Part shown: positions 30,093 through 38,581 of the stretch, piece after piece
Layout of the letters: every line of letters begins with the position of its first letter
Position numbering within the stretch: position 1 is the first letter of the stretch
Assembly: GCF_020099275.1 (NCBI RefSeq)
Contig: NZ_CP083646.1
Coordinates: 2,294,001-2,358,000 of the forward strand
DNA length: 64,000 nucleotides
From: Corynebacterium falsenii
GTDB lineage: Bacteria; Actinomycetota; Actinomycetes; Mycobacteriales; Mycobacteriaceae
Reading direction: 5' to 3'
Translations under genes and position numbers: made by a program
Notes under the pieces: model-generated
Databases searched by the model: none
What the model was told of the DNA's origin: nothing
What the model saw: only the letters and a program-made list of their open reading frames with translations

Positions 30093-30542
30093 TTACTGTC
30101 GGTTGTCGTCGTCCTGCCGCCGGGTCTGTGGTGTGGGGTCATCGTCGACGCCACCACGTTCCCCCTGCGCCGCACGTTCAGCATCGATGGCATCGGGTCC
30201 GGTCAGCACACCAGACGACGGGAGGAACCGGGAATCAGTCTGCGGCACTTCCGTGCGGGCGAACAGCGACTCACCCGCCGACTCGGTGTAGCCCTCCGCC
30301 TCCATGGCAGCGTCCAGCTTCTGGTTGTCGAACAGGTCGATGCCGTGCTTGTCCGCGAACGCGCGGCGGCGCTCTAGGCGGCGGATGCGCTGGTTCATGT
30401 TGAAGCCCAGCAGCAGGATGACCACTACGAGGACCACGATGATGAACAGGCCGATCGGCGCGGCCTTGCCGAACTCGGCGCCGCGGGGGCCGCTGCGCTC
30501 GGCCTGGGCCACGATGAACTCGGTGACGAGTGGGGAGGTCAT
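30093..30542 (-). CDS. Conserved small membrane protein downstream of mca (Rv1083-like)
   Basis: 149 residues. One transmembrane helix (PIGLFIIVVLVVVILLLGFN, residues ~29-48) is followed by basic RIRRLERRRAFADKHGIDLF, then a long acidic and polar tail. Its ATG overlaps the mca stop (ATGA). A small membrane protein in this position is conserved after mca in mycobacteria. Function unknown. Confidence 0.7.
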   Translation of the reverse strand: MTSPLVTEFIVAQAERSGPRGAEFGKAAPIGLFIIVVLVVVILLLGFNMNQRIRRLERRRAFADKHGIDLFDNQKLDAAMEAEGYTESAGESLFARTEVPQTDSRFLPSSGVLTGPDAIDAERAAQGERGGVDDDPTPQTRRQDDDNRQ

Positions 30543-31567
30543 GAACGGACTCCTAGCTTGTCGGTGCGCTGCTCGGCGCCATGCTCAGCATGCTCAGCGC
30601 CCTGCTCGGCGCTGGTCTCTTCGTCTGATTCTAAAGCACCGGACTCACTATCGGAATTGCCATCCAGCCCCGCGAACAGGTCAGTTTCCGGCAGCGAGGT
30701 GCGCACCCGCGATTCCGCGAGTTCGAATTCCTCGGTGGGCCAGATCTCGCGCTGCAGGTCGGAATCACCGAGGAAGAACGGCCCCTCCGGGTCCACCTGC
30801 GTCTGGTGGGCGCGCAGGGCATCATCGCGGCGGTCGAACCAGTCGCCGACGCGCACGCGGGTAGTCACGCGCGGGAAGATGTCCGGCATCGTGCGCCACA
30901 GGTCCAGGTGATCGCGCACCTCAGGGCGCAGTTCCGTCCCGCGTGCTTCGAGGGCTTCGGCGAGCAGCTCGAAGCGGCGGCGGATGAATCCGTGGGTGTA
31001 GTAGACCTTCTTGACCTCCCACGGTTCGCCGAGCTCCGGGTGGTAGTTAGGATCCGCCGCGGCCTCGTAGGCGCGCATAGACACCGCGTGGACCTTGATG
31101 TGGTCGGGGTGCGGGTAGCCGCCGTTTTCGTCGTACGTGATGATCACGTGCGGGCGGAACTCGCGCACCACCTTCACCACGCGCTGGGTCACATCCTCGG
31201 TGTCCTCCAGCGCGAAGCAGCCCTCGGGCAGTGGCGGCAATGGGTCGCCCTCGGGCAGACCGGAATCCTCGTATCCCAGCCACTCATGTTCGACGCCCAA
31301 TACCGACGCCGCTTTGGCCATCTCTTCTTGGCGGGTACGAACCATATCCTCCACGGGGCCCATGGAGGGGTTCAAAATGCTGCCGCGTTCGCCACCTGTA
31401 CAGGTCAGGACCTTCACGCGGTGGCCTTCGTCCACGTAGCGTGCCATGGTTGCCGCACCCTTGCTGGATTCGTCATCCGGGTGGGCGTGAATCGCCAGCA
31501 GACGGTACGGGCCGTGCTGGTGCTGTTCATCGGATTGAGTCGTGGAGCGACTCGAGAAGTGACTCAC
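30539..31567 (-). CDS. mca: Mycothiol S-conjugate amidase
   Basis: 342 residues, zinc amidase of the MshB/Mca (LmbE-like) family that cleaves mycothiol-toxin conjugates to a mercapturic acid for export. Zinc ligands in HAHPDDES and in YPHPDHIKVHAVS; TCTGGERGSILNP is also typical. The C-terminal ~45 residues form an acidic Glu/Ser-rich tail beyond the usual family end. A GTG at 31567 is used. mca rather than mshB is supported by the Rv1080c-Rv1083-like neighbourhood. Confidence 0.92.
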   Translation of the reverse strand: MSHFSSRSTTQSDEQHQHGPYRLLAIHAHPDDESSKGAATMARYVDEGHRVKVLTCTGGERGSILNPSMGPVEDMVRTRQEEMAKAASVLGVEHEWLGYEDSGLPEGDPLPPLPEGCFALEDTEDVTQRVVKVVREFRPHVIITYDENGGYPHPDHIKVHAVSMRAYEAAADPNYHPELGEPWEVKKVYYTHGFIRRRFELLAEALEARGTELRPEVRDHLDLWRTMPDIFPRVTTRVRVGDWFDRRDDALRAHQTQVDPEGPFFLGDSDLQREIWPTEEFELAESRVRTSLPETDLFAGLDGNSDSESGALESDEETSAEQGAEHAEHGAEQRTDKLGVRS

Positions 31568-31755
31568 GGAAACCTACAACCACCTTTCACATATGCCACC
31601 CCAATTTACTCCCCAGCACGGCCAGCCCCAAGACGGCCAAGTGAGCTGCTGAGGGGGTGGGAGGCTAGTGGCGTCGAAACAAAGAAGGAAGACGAAAACA
31701 ACGGGCAGTGGGAAATGGGAAGGCGCAGGTGTGGTGCGATACGATTGGGGGCATC

Positions 31756-32199
31756 ATGGATGCGACAAACCAGACCACGCAGCAGCGGTACGGAAAGACT
31801 CGGAACACGAAGTTCTCGGGGAAGATCGTGGTGATTGTGCTGTCGATTGTGTTGGCGGCAACCCTGGCCTACATCGTGGCGCAGCTGTTCCGCGGGAGCG
31901 CGGCGGACGTGACGGCGCAGGAGGCCGGCGGGCAGGTCATCAGCGATAACCGGCTGAGCATGAATGTGGATGTGACGCGCGACGACCCGGAGAAGGCGGC
32001 GTTTTGCATCGTCACGGCGCTGGACTACGACAAGAACGAGGTCGGCCGCCGCGAATTTGTGGTGCCCGCTGGGGGCGAGCGGGTGTCGCGCTACGAGGTG
32101 CAGATCGACACCCGGAAGAAGGGATACGCCGGGACCGTGTACGGGTGCTCCACGGTGCTGCCGAAGTACCTCAACCCGGAGACGGGTAGCGGGCAGTAA
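31756..32199 (+). CDS. DUF4307 membrane-anchored protein
   Basis: 147 residues: short basic N-terminus, one helix (VVIVLSIVLAATLAYIVAQL), then an extracytoplasmic beta-rich domain with two cysteines (AAFCIVTALDYDK, GYAGTVYGCSTVLP) that could form a disulfide. This is the DUF4307/Rv1081c family found between greA and mca. ATG at 31756 with GGGGG 5 bases upstream; TACGAT at 31740 could be its -10. Function unknown. Confidence 0.8.
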   Translation: MDATNQTTQQRYGKTRNTKFSGKIVVIVLSIVLAATLAYIVAQLFRGSAADVTAQEAGGQVISDNRLSMNVDVTRDDPEKAAFCIVTALDYDKNEVGRREFVVPAGGERVSRYEVQIDTRKKGYAGTVYGCSTVLPKYLNPETGSGQ

Positions 32200-32291
32200 T
32201 ACGGCAGGGGCTTGCGGGCTGGAGCGCTTGGGGGCGCTTGGGGACTCAGGCGCGCGAATCGGTGCGGTTGGGTGGGGGTGTCCGTGCGCAG

Positions 32292-32327
32292 TGCTACACT
32301 TTGCACAGAAAAATACGCAGGGTATTT
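32292..32327 (+). promoter_or_regulatory. greA promoter with palindrome
   Basis: Extended -10 TGCTACACT (32292-32300), then the inverted repeat AAATAC-GCAGG-GTATTT (32311-32327) just past the expected start, giving a leader of about 160 bases. The repeat could be an operator or a 5' hairpin. Confidence 0.45.
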
Positions 32328-32467
32328 GCGCGCTCCGTGCGGCGACGTGCTCACCACGACAATGACGATGCAGTGACAACTGCAGGGACTGTGGTGTGGC
32401 GGAGTCGCGAATCGCACGAGGCGCACCCGCATGCCACTCGAGACCTCAACTACAGGAGATCAACACC

Positions 32468-32992
32468 ATGGCTGAGAACCAGACCCGCTGGCTGACCCAA
32501 GAGCAGCACGACCGCCTGAATGCAGAGCTGATCAGCCTCAAGGAGAATCGCCCCGTCCTCGCGGCCGAGATCAACGAACGCCGCGAAGAGGGCGACCTCA
32601 AGGAGAACGGCGGCTACCACGCCGCCCGTGAGCAGCAGGGCCAGGAAGAGGCCCGTATCGCGTACCTGGAGGAGCTGCTGGATAACGCCACGATCGGCGA
32701 GGCTCCGCAGGAGTCCGGTGTGGCGCTGGTGGGTTCTGTGATCCACGTGTACTACGACGATGACGAGGACGATAAGGAAACGTTCCTCATCGGCACTCGT
32801 GGCCTGGAGTCCTCCAACCCCGACCTGGAGACCTACTCCACCGACGCTCCCCTGGGCGCTGCCATCGTGGGTGCTAAGGAGGGCGAGAGCCGCGAGTACC
32901 AGACCCCGAATGGTGAGACCGTGAAGGTCACCATCGTCAGCGCCGAGCCTTACGATCCGGACCGCGACATCCCGCGCGCTGCCCAGAAGTAA
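32468..32992 (+). CDS. greA: Transcription elongation factor GreA
   Basis: 174 residues. Enters the RNA polymerase secondary channel and stimulates cleavage of backtracked RNA. N-terminal coiled coil with the acidic tip [16 protein letters not shown], then the FKBP-like C-terminal domain ([19 protein letters not shown]-like [18 protein letters not shown]). ATG at 32468 with AGGAGAT upstream, well separated from an in-frame ATG 24 codons earlier that lacks a site. Terminator follows. Confidence 0.95.
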   Translation: MAENQTRWLTQEQHDRLNAELISLKENRPVLAAEINERREEGDLKENGGYHAAREQQGQEEARIAYLEELLDNATIGEAPQESGVALVGSVIHVYYDDDEDDKETFLIGTRGLESSNPDLETYSTDAPLGAAIVGAKEGESREYQTPNGETVKVTIVSAEPYDPDRDIPRAAQK

Positions 32993-33029
32993 GCGCAGAA
33001 GCAAGCGCAGAAATACAGCAGAATACAAA

Positions 33030-33075
33030 AAGCACCGCCCTCCCGATCACGAATCCGATCGGGAGGGCGGTGCTT
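33030..33075. terminator. Bidirectional terminator between greA and BI-1 gene
   Basis: Perfect 19-bp inverted repeat, AAGCACCGCCCTCCCGATC (33030-33048) with its complement at 33057-33075, A-rich on the left, loop ACGAATCC. Confidence 0.85.
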
Positions 33076-33132
33076 GTGTGTGAGCTCTTATGAGTGCTCG
33101 TCAGCGAGCCGCCAGTTAGCGAGAGCCGGTGG

Positions 33133-34029
33133 CTAGTCTCGCTGGAAGTAGCTGAGCAGCTGCAGGATCTCGACGTACAGCCAGACCAGGGTCACGGCCA
33201 GGCCGAGGGCCACGCCCCATGCCATCTTGGAGGGAGCGCCAGCGCGCACCAGCTTGTCCGCCTGGTCGAAGTCCAGCAGGAAGCTCATGGCAGCGATACC
33301 GATGCACAGCAGGGAGAACAGGATGGCGATCGGGCCGCCATCACGCAGCGGGCCAGCGGAGCCGGTGAACAGGCCGAAGACCAGGTTGCCCAGGGCCAGA
33401 ACCAGCACACCGATCAGCGCGGCGACCATGAAGCGAGTGAACTTCGGGGTCACGCGGATCGCGCCGGTCTTGTAAACGAACAGCATACCGACGAACACAC
33501 CAATGGTTGCCAGCACAGCCTGAGCGATGAGGGCACCGGCGTTGGCACCACCCACGGTCATGTTGGCGAGTAGGAAGCTGAAGCCACCCACGAACAGGCC
33601 CTCGAAGGCCGCGTAAGTCAGGGTGACCGGTGCGGAGCCATACTTCTTGCCAAATGAGGAGACGAACACGGTAATCAGGCCGCCGATCGCACCCACGAAA
33701 GTAAGGATCGAGCCTAGGCCCGGGTTCGACAGGGACACGAAGTAGTTAATGACGGCCGCCACGACGATCACGCCGAGGGTGATGCCGGTCTTGGTCACCA
33801 CGTCGTCCACGGTCATGGGGCGGTCGGCCTCACCGGCCTGGCCGTAGTTGGCCGCGCCCTGCATGCCCTGGTGAGCTGCTGCGGTGGCGATGCCGCCGCG
33901 AGCAGAGGTGGCGTAGGGGTTCTGCCCGTAGCCCTGTCCCTGCTGGCCATAACCCTGGCCGCCCTGAGCGAACGGGTGCTGGCCTTCGTTCTTGGCCAGC
34001 GATCCCATGAAGGGATTGGAACTTTGCAT
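33133..34029 (-). CDS. Bax inhibitor-1/YccA family membrane protein
   Basis: 298 residues. A cytoplasmic Gly/Gln/Tyr-rich N-terminal segment (repeats of QGYGQ) of ~65 residues precedes seven hydrophobic helices. Family features include SFGKKYGSAPVTLTYAAFEG and SFLLDFDQADKLVRAGAP. BI-1 proteins are pH-sensitive Ca2+ leak channels or stress modulators; the bacterial role is unclear. ATG at 34029 with GGAG upstream. Confidence 0.9.
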   Translation of the reverse strand: MQSSNPFMGSLAKNEGQHPFAQGGQGYGQQGQGYGQNPYATSARGGIATAAAHQGMQGAANYGQAGEADRPMTVDDVVTKTGITLGVIVVAAVINYFVSLSNPGLGSILTFVGAIGGLITVFVSSFGKKYGSAPVTLTYAAFEGLFVGGFSFLLANMTVGGANAGALIAQAVLATIGVFVGMLFVYKTGAIRVTPKFTRFMVAALIGVLVLALGNLVFGLFTGSAGPLRDGGPIAILFSLLCIGIAAMSFLLDFDQADKLVRAGAPSKMAWGVALGLAVTLVWLYVEILQLLSYFQRD

Positions 34030-34141
34030 TTTTCACTCCAAACTTATGCTGGTCTTTTGTTCACCTCTGGCGCACTGTGTTGATGCACCTTTAGCGATTT
34101 CTTAGCTTGCGTACATCTAACCCAACGCACGGCCTGCCATT

Positions 34142-34435
34142 TTAGTTCCCACCCTTCTCGACGCCACCCCACACCCGCTCCCCCATAAAGAATTCACCTG
34201 GTATTTCCCTCGGCCGCGTGGCCATCGTGGGGGCAGGTGGCGCTCCATGTGCAGGTAGCGAGTCTGCTGCCGCCGTAGCGCGGCTGAAGCGTGACTGGAG
34301 CACAGTTGAAGCGCGGCTGACAGTCGCTAGCGCACAAAAGCGGCTCTCACGTGTGCGCACACCTAACAACGCGATGAATACATAACCATTATTTTTCCAC
34401 GTAGCGGCGTCGAGATTGGTAATCTCCGAAAACAT
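34142..34435 (-). CDS. Doubtful 97-codon open frame opposite the gabD2 promoter
   Basis: The 34030-34433 gap between the BI-1 and gabD2 genes contains this minus-strand frame. It starts at an ATG that interlocks with the gabD2 ATG (CATG) and reads LGIMFSEITN... into a Ser/Arg/Ala/Pro-rich sequence with no domain. No ribosome binding site of quality precedes it. On the plus strand the same bases encode RVAIVGAGGAPCAG, a nucleotide-binding-like peptide, without a usable start. May be a gene remnant or chance. Confidence 0.2.
   Translation of the reverse strand: MFSEITNLDAATWKNNGYVFIALLGVRTRESRFCALATVSRASTVLQSRFSRATAAADSLPAHGAPPAPTMATRPREIPGEFFMGERVWGGVEKGGN
34412..34426 (+). promoter_or_regulatory. 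Palindrome over the gabD2 -10
   Basis: GAGATT-GGT-AATCTC, a perfect 6-3-6 inverted repeat that contains the candidate -10 TAATCT (34420-34425), 8 bases before the gabD2 ATG. Binding there would block transcription. Confidence 0.5.
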
Positions 34436-36014
34436 GATGCCTAAACGACTAAAGATGGGCCCACTACCTGCCGACTTCGAGCAGGAACTGCGTGGCCTAA
34501 CCACCAATGCACGAATCAACCACCTGGACGGCGACCGGGTGGAGGTCGAGGCGCCGTTTACCGGAGAGACCATCGGCTGGGTCGCGTCCGGTTCTGAAGA
34601 CGACGTGGCCGAGGCATTCCGCTTTGCCCGTCGTGCGCAGAAGTCCTGGGAGCACGTTCCGTTCGGCGAGCGCAGGAAGATCTTCCGCCGTTTCCACGAT
34701 CAGGTGTTGCGCAATCGCGAGCTGTTGTGCGACATCATCCAGTTGGAGACTGGCAAGAACCGTGCCTCCGCGTTCGACGAAGTACTGGATGTCGCCAACA
34801 ACGCGCGCTACTACGCCAACAATGTGGAGAAGTTCCTCAAGCCCGAAAAGCGCCGCAGCGCGCTGCCGATCGTGGCGAAGTCCCGCGAGTACCACCACCC
34901 GCTGGGCGTGGTCGGCCAGATCACCCCGTGGAACTACCCGCTGGCGCTCGGTATCGGAGACGCCATCCCGGCGCTGATCGCCGGCAACGGCCTGGTGGCG
35001 AAGCCGGACTCCTCCACCCCGTTCACCGCACTGATTGCCTTCGAGCTGCTGTTTAAGGCCGGTCTGCCGCGCGATTTGGTGCAACTCGTGACCGGTTCCG
35101 GCCGCGTGGTCGGCGGGGCGATCGCCGATAACTGCGATTTCCTCATGTTCACCGGCTCCACCGCCACCGGCAAGATCCTCGGCGAGCAGGTGGGGCGCCG
35201 CCTCGTAGGCTACTCCGCCGAGCTCGGCGGCAAGAACCCCATGATCATCGCCAACGATGTGGACATCAACTACACCGCCCGCGGTGCCGTGGATGCCTGC
35301 TTCAGCAACTCTGGCCAGCTGTGCGTGTCCATCGAGCGCATCTATGTAGAGCGAGCCACGTTCGACGACTTCCAGCACGCCTTCGTGCAGCGCGTCAAGG
35401 ACATGACCTTGGGCTCTGGCTTCAACTGGGAGACCCAGATGGGCTCCCTGGCCTCTGCCAACCAACTGGAGACCGTGCGGAAGTACGTTGATGATGCCGT
35501 GGAAAAGGGCGCCCGCGTGCTTACCGGCGCCAAGGCTCGCCCGGATCTAGGCCCGTACTTCTACGAGCCCACCGTGCTCACCGACGTTCCCGAGGATGCG
35601 CTGCTGCGCACCGAGGAGGTCTTCGGCCCCGTGGTGTACCTAGAGGCCGTCAATGACCTCAATGAGGGCATCGAAAAGGCTAATGACACCAACTACGGCC
35701 TTAACGCTTCCGTGTACGCCTCCCCAGAGACTGCATGGCGCGTGGCTCAGAAGGTAGAATCCGGCTCCCTGGCCATCAACGATGGTTACACCACCGCGTG
35801 GGCAGCCATCGGCAACCCGATGGGCGGTCGCAAAGAGTCCGGCGTGTCTCACCGCCACGGCAAGGAAGGCCTCGTGAAGTACACGGCCTCCCAGAACATT
35901 ACCGAGCAGCGCTTCATGTCGATCCGCGGCCCGGAATCGATGTCCCGCAAGGCCTACATCAACGTGATGAGCGCGGCCATGCAGCTGGGCAAGACCCTGC
36001 GCATCCTGCCCTAG
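34434..36014 (+). CDS. gabD2: Succinate-semialdehyde dehydrogenase (GabD2-like ALDH)
   Basis: 526-residue NAD(P)-dependent aldehyde dehydrogenase. Catalytic Glu263 in ELGGKNPMI and Cys297 in FSNSGQLCVSIER; cofactor segment QITPWNYPLALGIGDAIPA and FTGSTATG. Overall wording resembles the actinobacterial GabD2 group (succinate semialdehyde to succinate); other aldehydes remain possible. Start at the first of two adjacent ATGs, 8 bases after TAATCT. It overlaps the convergent SDR gene at the stop. Confidence 0.87.
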   Translation: MMPKRLKMGPLPADFEQELRGLTTNARINHLDGDRVEVEAPFTGETIGWVASGSEDDVAEAFRFARRAQKSWEHVPFGERRKIFRRFHDQVLRNRELLCDIIQLETGKNRASAFDEVLDVANNARYYANNVEKFLKPEKRRSALPIVAKSREYHHPLGVVGQITPWNYPLALGIGDAIPALIAGNGLVAKPDSSTPFTALIAFELLFKAGLPRDLVQLVTGSGRVVGGAIADNCDFLMFTGSTATGKILGEQVGRRLVGYSAELGGKNPMIIANDVDINYTARGAVDACFSNSGQLCVSIERIYVERATFDDFQHAFVQRVKDMTLGSGFNWETQMGSLASANQLETVRKYVDDAVEKGARVLTGAKARPDLGPYFYEPTVLTDVPEDALLRTEEVFGPVVYLEAVNDLNEGIEKANDTNYGLNASVYASPETAWRVAQKVESGSLAINDGYTTAWAAIGNPMGGRKESGVSHRHGKEGLVKYTASQNITEQRFMSIRGPESMSRKAYINVMSAAMQLGKTLRILP

Positions 36015-36736
36015 CTACCGTTGGCAGGGCGGATGGTGATGGATTCGACCATCGCATCGTCGGTGGCATCCACCGCGAAGCGCACTGCCTTGGCCACGGA
36101 TTCCGGGCTCAGGAACTGCGACTCGTCGTAGTCGTTGCCGCGCTGAGCCTGGATCTCGCGCTGCATGTCGGAATCCACCTTGCCGGGGTGGATCGAGGAC
36201 ACCCGGATCTCATCGCGGTGCTCCTCCCGCAGCGCGTCTGTGTAGGCGCGCAGGGCGAACTTCGTGGTTGCGTACGGCCCGTAGCCCACGCCCGAGTGAT
36301 GCCCCGCACCGGAGTTGATCGCCACCACCGTGCCGTGAGCGGCCTTGAGCGCCGGCAGGAACTGCCGCGTCAGCTCGGCCACGGCGAACAGGTTGATGTC
36401 GAAGGCGTGCTGCCACTGCTCCGGCGTGGTCTCCGTGACGGGATCGTGCGCCACAACTCCCGCGCAGTGCACCAGCACGTCCACTCGGTCGAGCCCGAGC
36501 TCCCGAACCTTCTGTTCAAGAGACGCCGTGTCCGTGAGGTCAGCGACGAAGGGTTCGGCGCTGGGGAACTCCTTGGCCACCTCCACGGCACTGTCTCCGC
36601 TGCCGCCGACGATGAGGTGGTGATCGTCAGCCAGCAGGGTGGCGATGGCATGGCCGATGCCGCGGGTGGCGCCCGTGATCACGGCAATTTTCTTGTCGGT
36701 TTTCGCGTCTGTTTTCTTGTCTGCGCTGGTAGTCAT
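36011..36736 (-). CDS. Short-chain dehydrogenase/reductase
   Basis: 241-residue SDR. Cofactor motif TGATRGIGHAIA at residues ~20-31, Ser in INSGAG, catalytic YATTK. The basic N-terminus (DKKTDAKTDKK) precedes the Rossmann fold. Substrate unknown. TATGAT lies 8 bases before the ATG. Its TAG and the gabD2 TAG overlap on opposite strands, sharing the bases 36012-36013. Confidence 0.88.
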   Translation of the reverse strand: MTTSADKKTDAKTDKKIAVITGATRGIGHAIATLLADDHHLIVGGSGDSAVEVAKEFPSAEPFVADLTDTASLEQKVRELGLDRVDVLVHCAGVVAHDPVTETTPEQWQHAFDINLFAVAELTRQFLPALKAAHGTVVAINSGAGHHSGVGYGPYATTKFALRAYTDALREEHRDEIRVSSIHPGKVDSDMQREIQAQRGNDYDESQFLSPESVAKAVRFAVDATDDAMVESITIRPANGS

Positions 36737-36784
36737 ACTCGCCCATCATAGCCACGGATGGCGCGCACCTGTGCCGCGCTCGCT

Positions 36785-38518
36785 CTACACCTGCGCGGTC
36801 AGGTGCGCGATCGCCCAGGGAATCGCCTCCGCGATGCGCGAGGCCGAGGTCGGCGCGCGACCATACGGCGTTTCCGCACTCTGGAACGCCGCCACGGCGT
36901 GGATGATCGCGCCGAGCGCCGTGGTGAACAGCACGTAGTCCGCTTCCGCACTGTCGATCTCTGACTGTCCCGCTTCCGCATAGCCGTGGGCGAAGGCTCG
37001 CCTGCTGGCGTCACGAGCCAAAATAGCCCCCACGATGCCGGAGAGTACGTCACCGGAGCCTGCCGTGGCAGCCCAGGAAGACCCGTAGTCCACTACAACG
37101 GTCTGACGCGGGTTAGCAATAACGCTGAACCGGCCCTTGAGCAGCACCGTGCAGTCCAGCGCGACGGCCAGATCGCGGGCGGCCTGCAGCCGGTCATCGG
37201 CGGAGTTGGCGACCTCGTGCCCGAGCTCGCGGACGGGCTTGGCGAGGCGCTCGAACTCCCCACCGTGGGGCGTGCACACCGTCGGTGCGAGGCGCTTGCG
37301 CAGCGTCTCCACGAGGTCCTTGTCTTTGCTGATGATGGTCAGCGCGTCCGCGTCGAGGATGAGCGGCTGCACCGTATCCAGCAGGTCCACGAGCTCTTCC
37401 TTGGCCGCCCGATCGGTGCCGCGGCCGGGGCCCAGCACGCGGGCCTGGACGCGCCCGGTGGCGAAGCGGTCGGGGTGGATGACCACCTCCGGCAGCGACG
37501 CGGTGATGGCGCACGCGTTGCCGCCGACGTAGCGCACCATGGAATTCGTGGTGCGCACGGCTCCGGTGCAGCTCAGCACGCCGGCGCCGGGGAACTGCTC
37601 GCTGCCCGCGTAGATGCCAACCACGCCGCCGGAGTACTTGTCGTCTGTCGCGGACGGCTCGCCGGGGAGGTTGCGCAGCAGCGCCTGGGTCTCAGCGTGG
37701 GCGGGGCAACTGTGGCTGTCGCCGAGCGGCACGCAGTACAGCGACGGCAGCGGGCGATCCGCCGCGCCCGCCACGGTGGCGAGTTCGTCGCTGAGGCGGC
37801 GGCCATCGTCGAGATGGATGTCACTGACACTCACGTGCCCGCACTCGGCGCTGATCCCGTGGGCCCTGCGCATCCCGCCGAAGGTGACGGTGGCCGTGGC
37901 CGTGACGTGCGTGTTGATCCCGTCCTCGGTCGGCGCTGCTGTGATTGCCGTATTCGCGTCGACGCCACTAGGCAGATCGACCGCCAGCACCGGAATGTGG
38001 TTGGGTGCGTGGGCGATGGCGTAGGTTTCTGGGGTGCAGGCGCTGGCTTCGGCGCTATCGCCGGCGGGGATGCTGTGGTCGTTGGCGTGCAGGAGGCGGG
38101 CGATGTCCAGCGGGATGCCGTCGACGCGATTGCCGAGGCCGAACATGCCGTCCACGATGAGGCCGTAGTCGGCGAGCTCAGCGGCCTTCGGCAGGTCGGT
38201 GAGGATGCGCCCGCCCGCGGTGGTGAAGGTCTCGGCGGCGCGCTCGTGCATCTTCGGCTCGCCGCTGTCGGTGCGAACGATGGGGTAGGCATCGACCCGC
38301 TTGCCCTTCATGGCGGCGAGTGCGCCTGCGTAGAGGGCATCGCCACCGTTGCCGCCGGGGCCGACGAACAGCAGATAGCGATCACCCTGGGCCCACTGCT
38401 CGCAGGCGTCCGCCACGGCGGCGGCTGCGGATTGCATCAACTCGTCCGGCCTGGTCTGTGCTTCCAGGAGGGGTTGTTCGGCGGCGCGGATCTGGTCAAT
38501 GCTGAAAAGCCAATTCAT
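36785..38518 (-). CDS. nnr: Bifunctional NAD(P)H-hydrate repair enzyme
   Basis: 577 residues with two fused domains that repair hydrated NAD(P)H. The N-terminal YjeF epimerase contains FVGPGGNGGDALYAGALAA and LIVDGMFGLG. The C-terminal ADP/ATP-dependent dehydratase contains SGGVVGIYAGSEQFPGAGVL, CTPHGGEFERLA and the GSGDVLSGIVGAILARD catalytic loop. Start at ATG 38518: TATAGT ends 7 bases upstream, so the frame's earlier methionine is not needed. An internal spacer (~residues 150-180) is longer than usual. Confidence 0.92.
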   Translation of the reverse strand: MNWLFSIDQIRAAEQPLLEAQTRPDELMQSAAAAVADACEQWAQGDRYLLFVGPGGNGGDALYAGALAAMKGKRVDAYPIVRTDSGEPKMHERAAETFTTAGGRILTDLPKAAELADYGLIVDGMFGLGNRVDGIPLDIARLLHANDHSIPAGDSAEASACTPETYAIAHAPNHIPVLAVDLPSGVDANTAITAAPTEDGINTHVTATATVTFGGMRRAHGISAECGHVSVSDIHLDDGRRLSDELATVAGAADRPLPSLYCVPLGDSHSCPAHAETQALLRNLPGEPSATDDKYSGGVVGIYAGSEQFPGAGVLSCTGAVRTTNSMVRYVGGNACAITASLPEVVIHPDRFATGRVQARVLGPGRGTDRAAKEELVDLLDTVQPLILDADALTIISKDKDLVETLRKRLAPTVCTPHGGEFERLAKPVRELGHEVANSADDRLQAARDLAVALDCTVLLKGRFSVIANPRQTVVVDYGSSWAATAGSGDVLSGIVGAILARDASRRAFAHGYAEAGQSEIDSAEADYVLFTTALGAIIHAVAAFQSAETPYGRAPTSASRIAEAIPWAIAHLTAQV

Positions 38519-38581
38519 ATTTTCCACTATAGGGCTGACCACTATTGGGCGAAGCCCGGTTAGGGCGGTATTACTGCTGCG

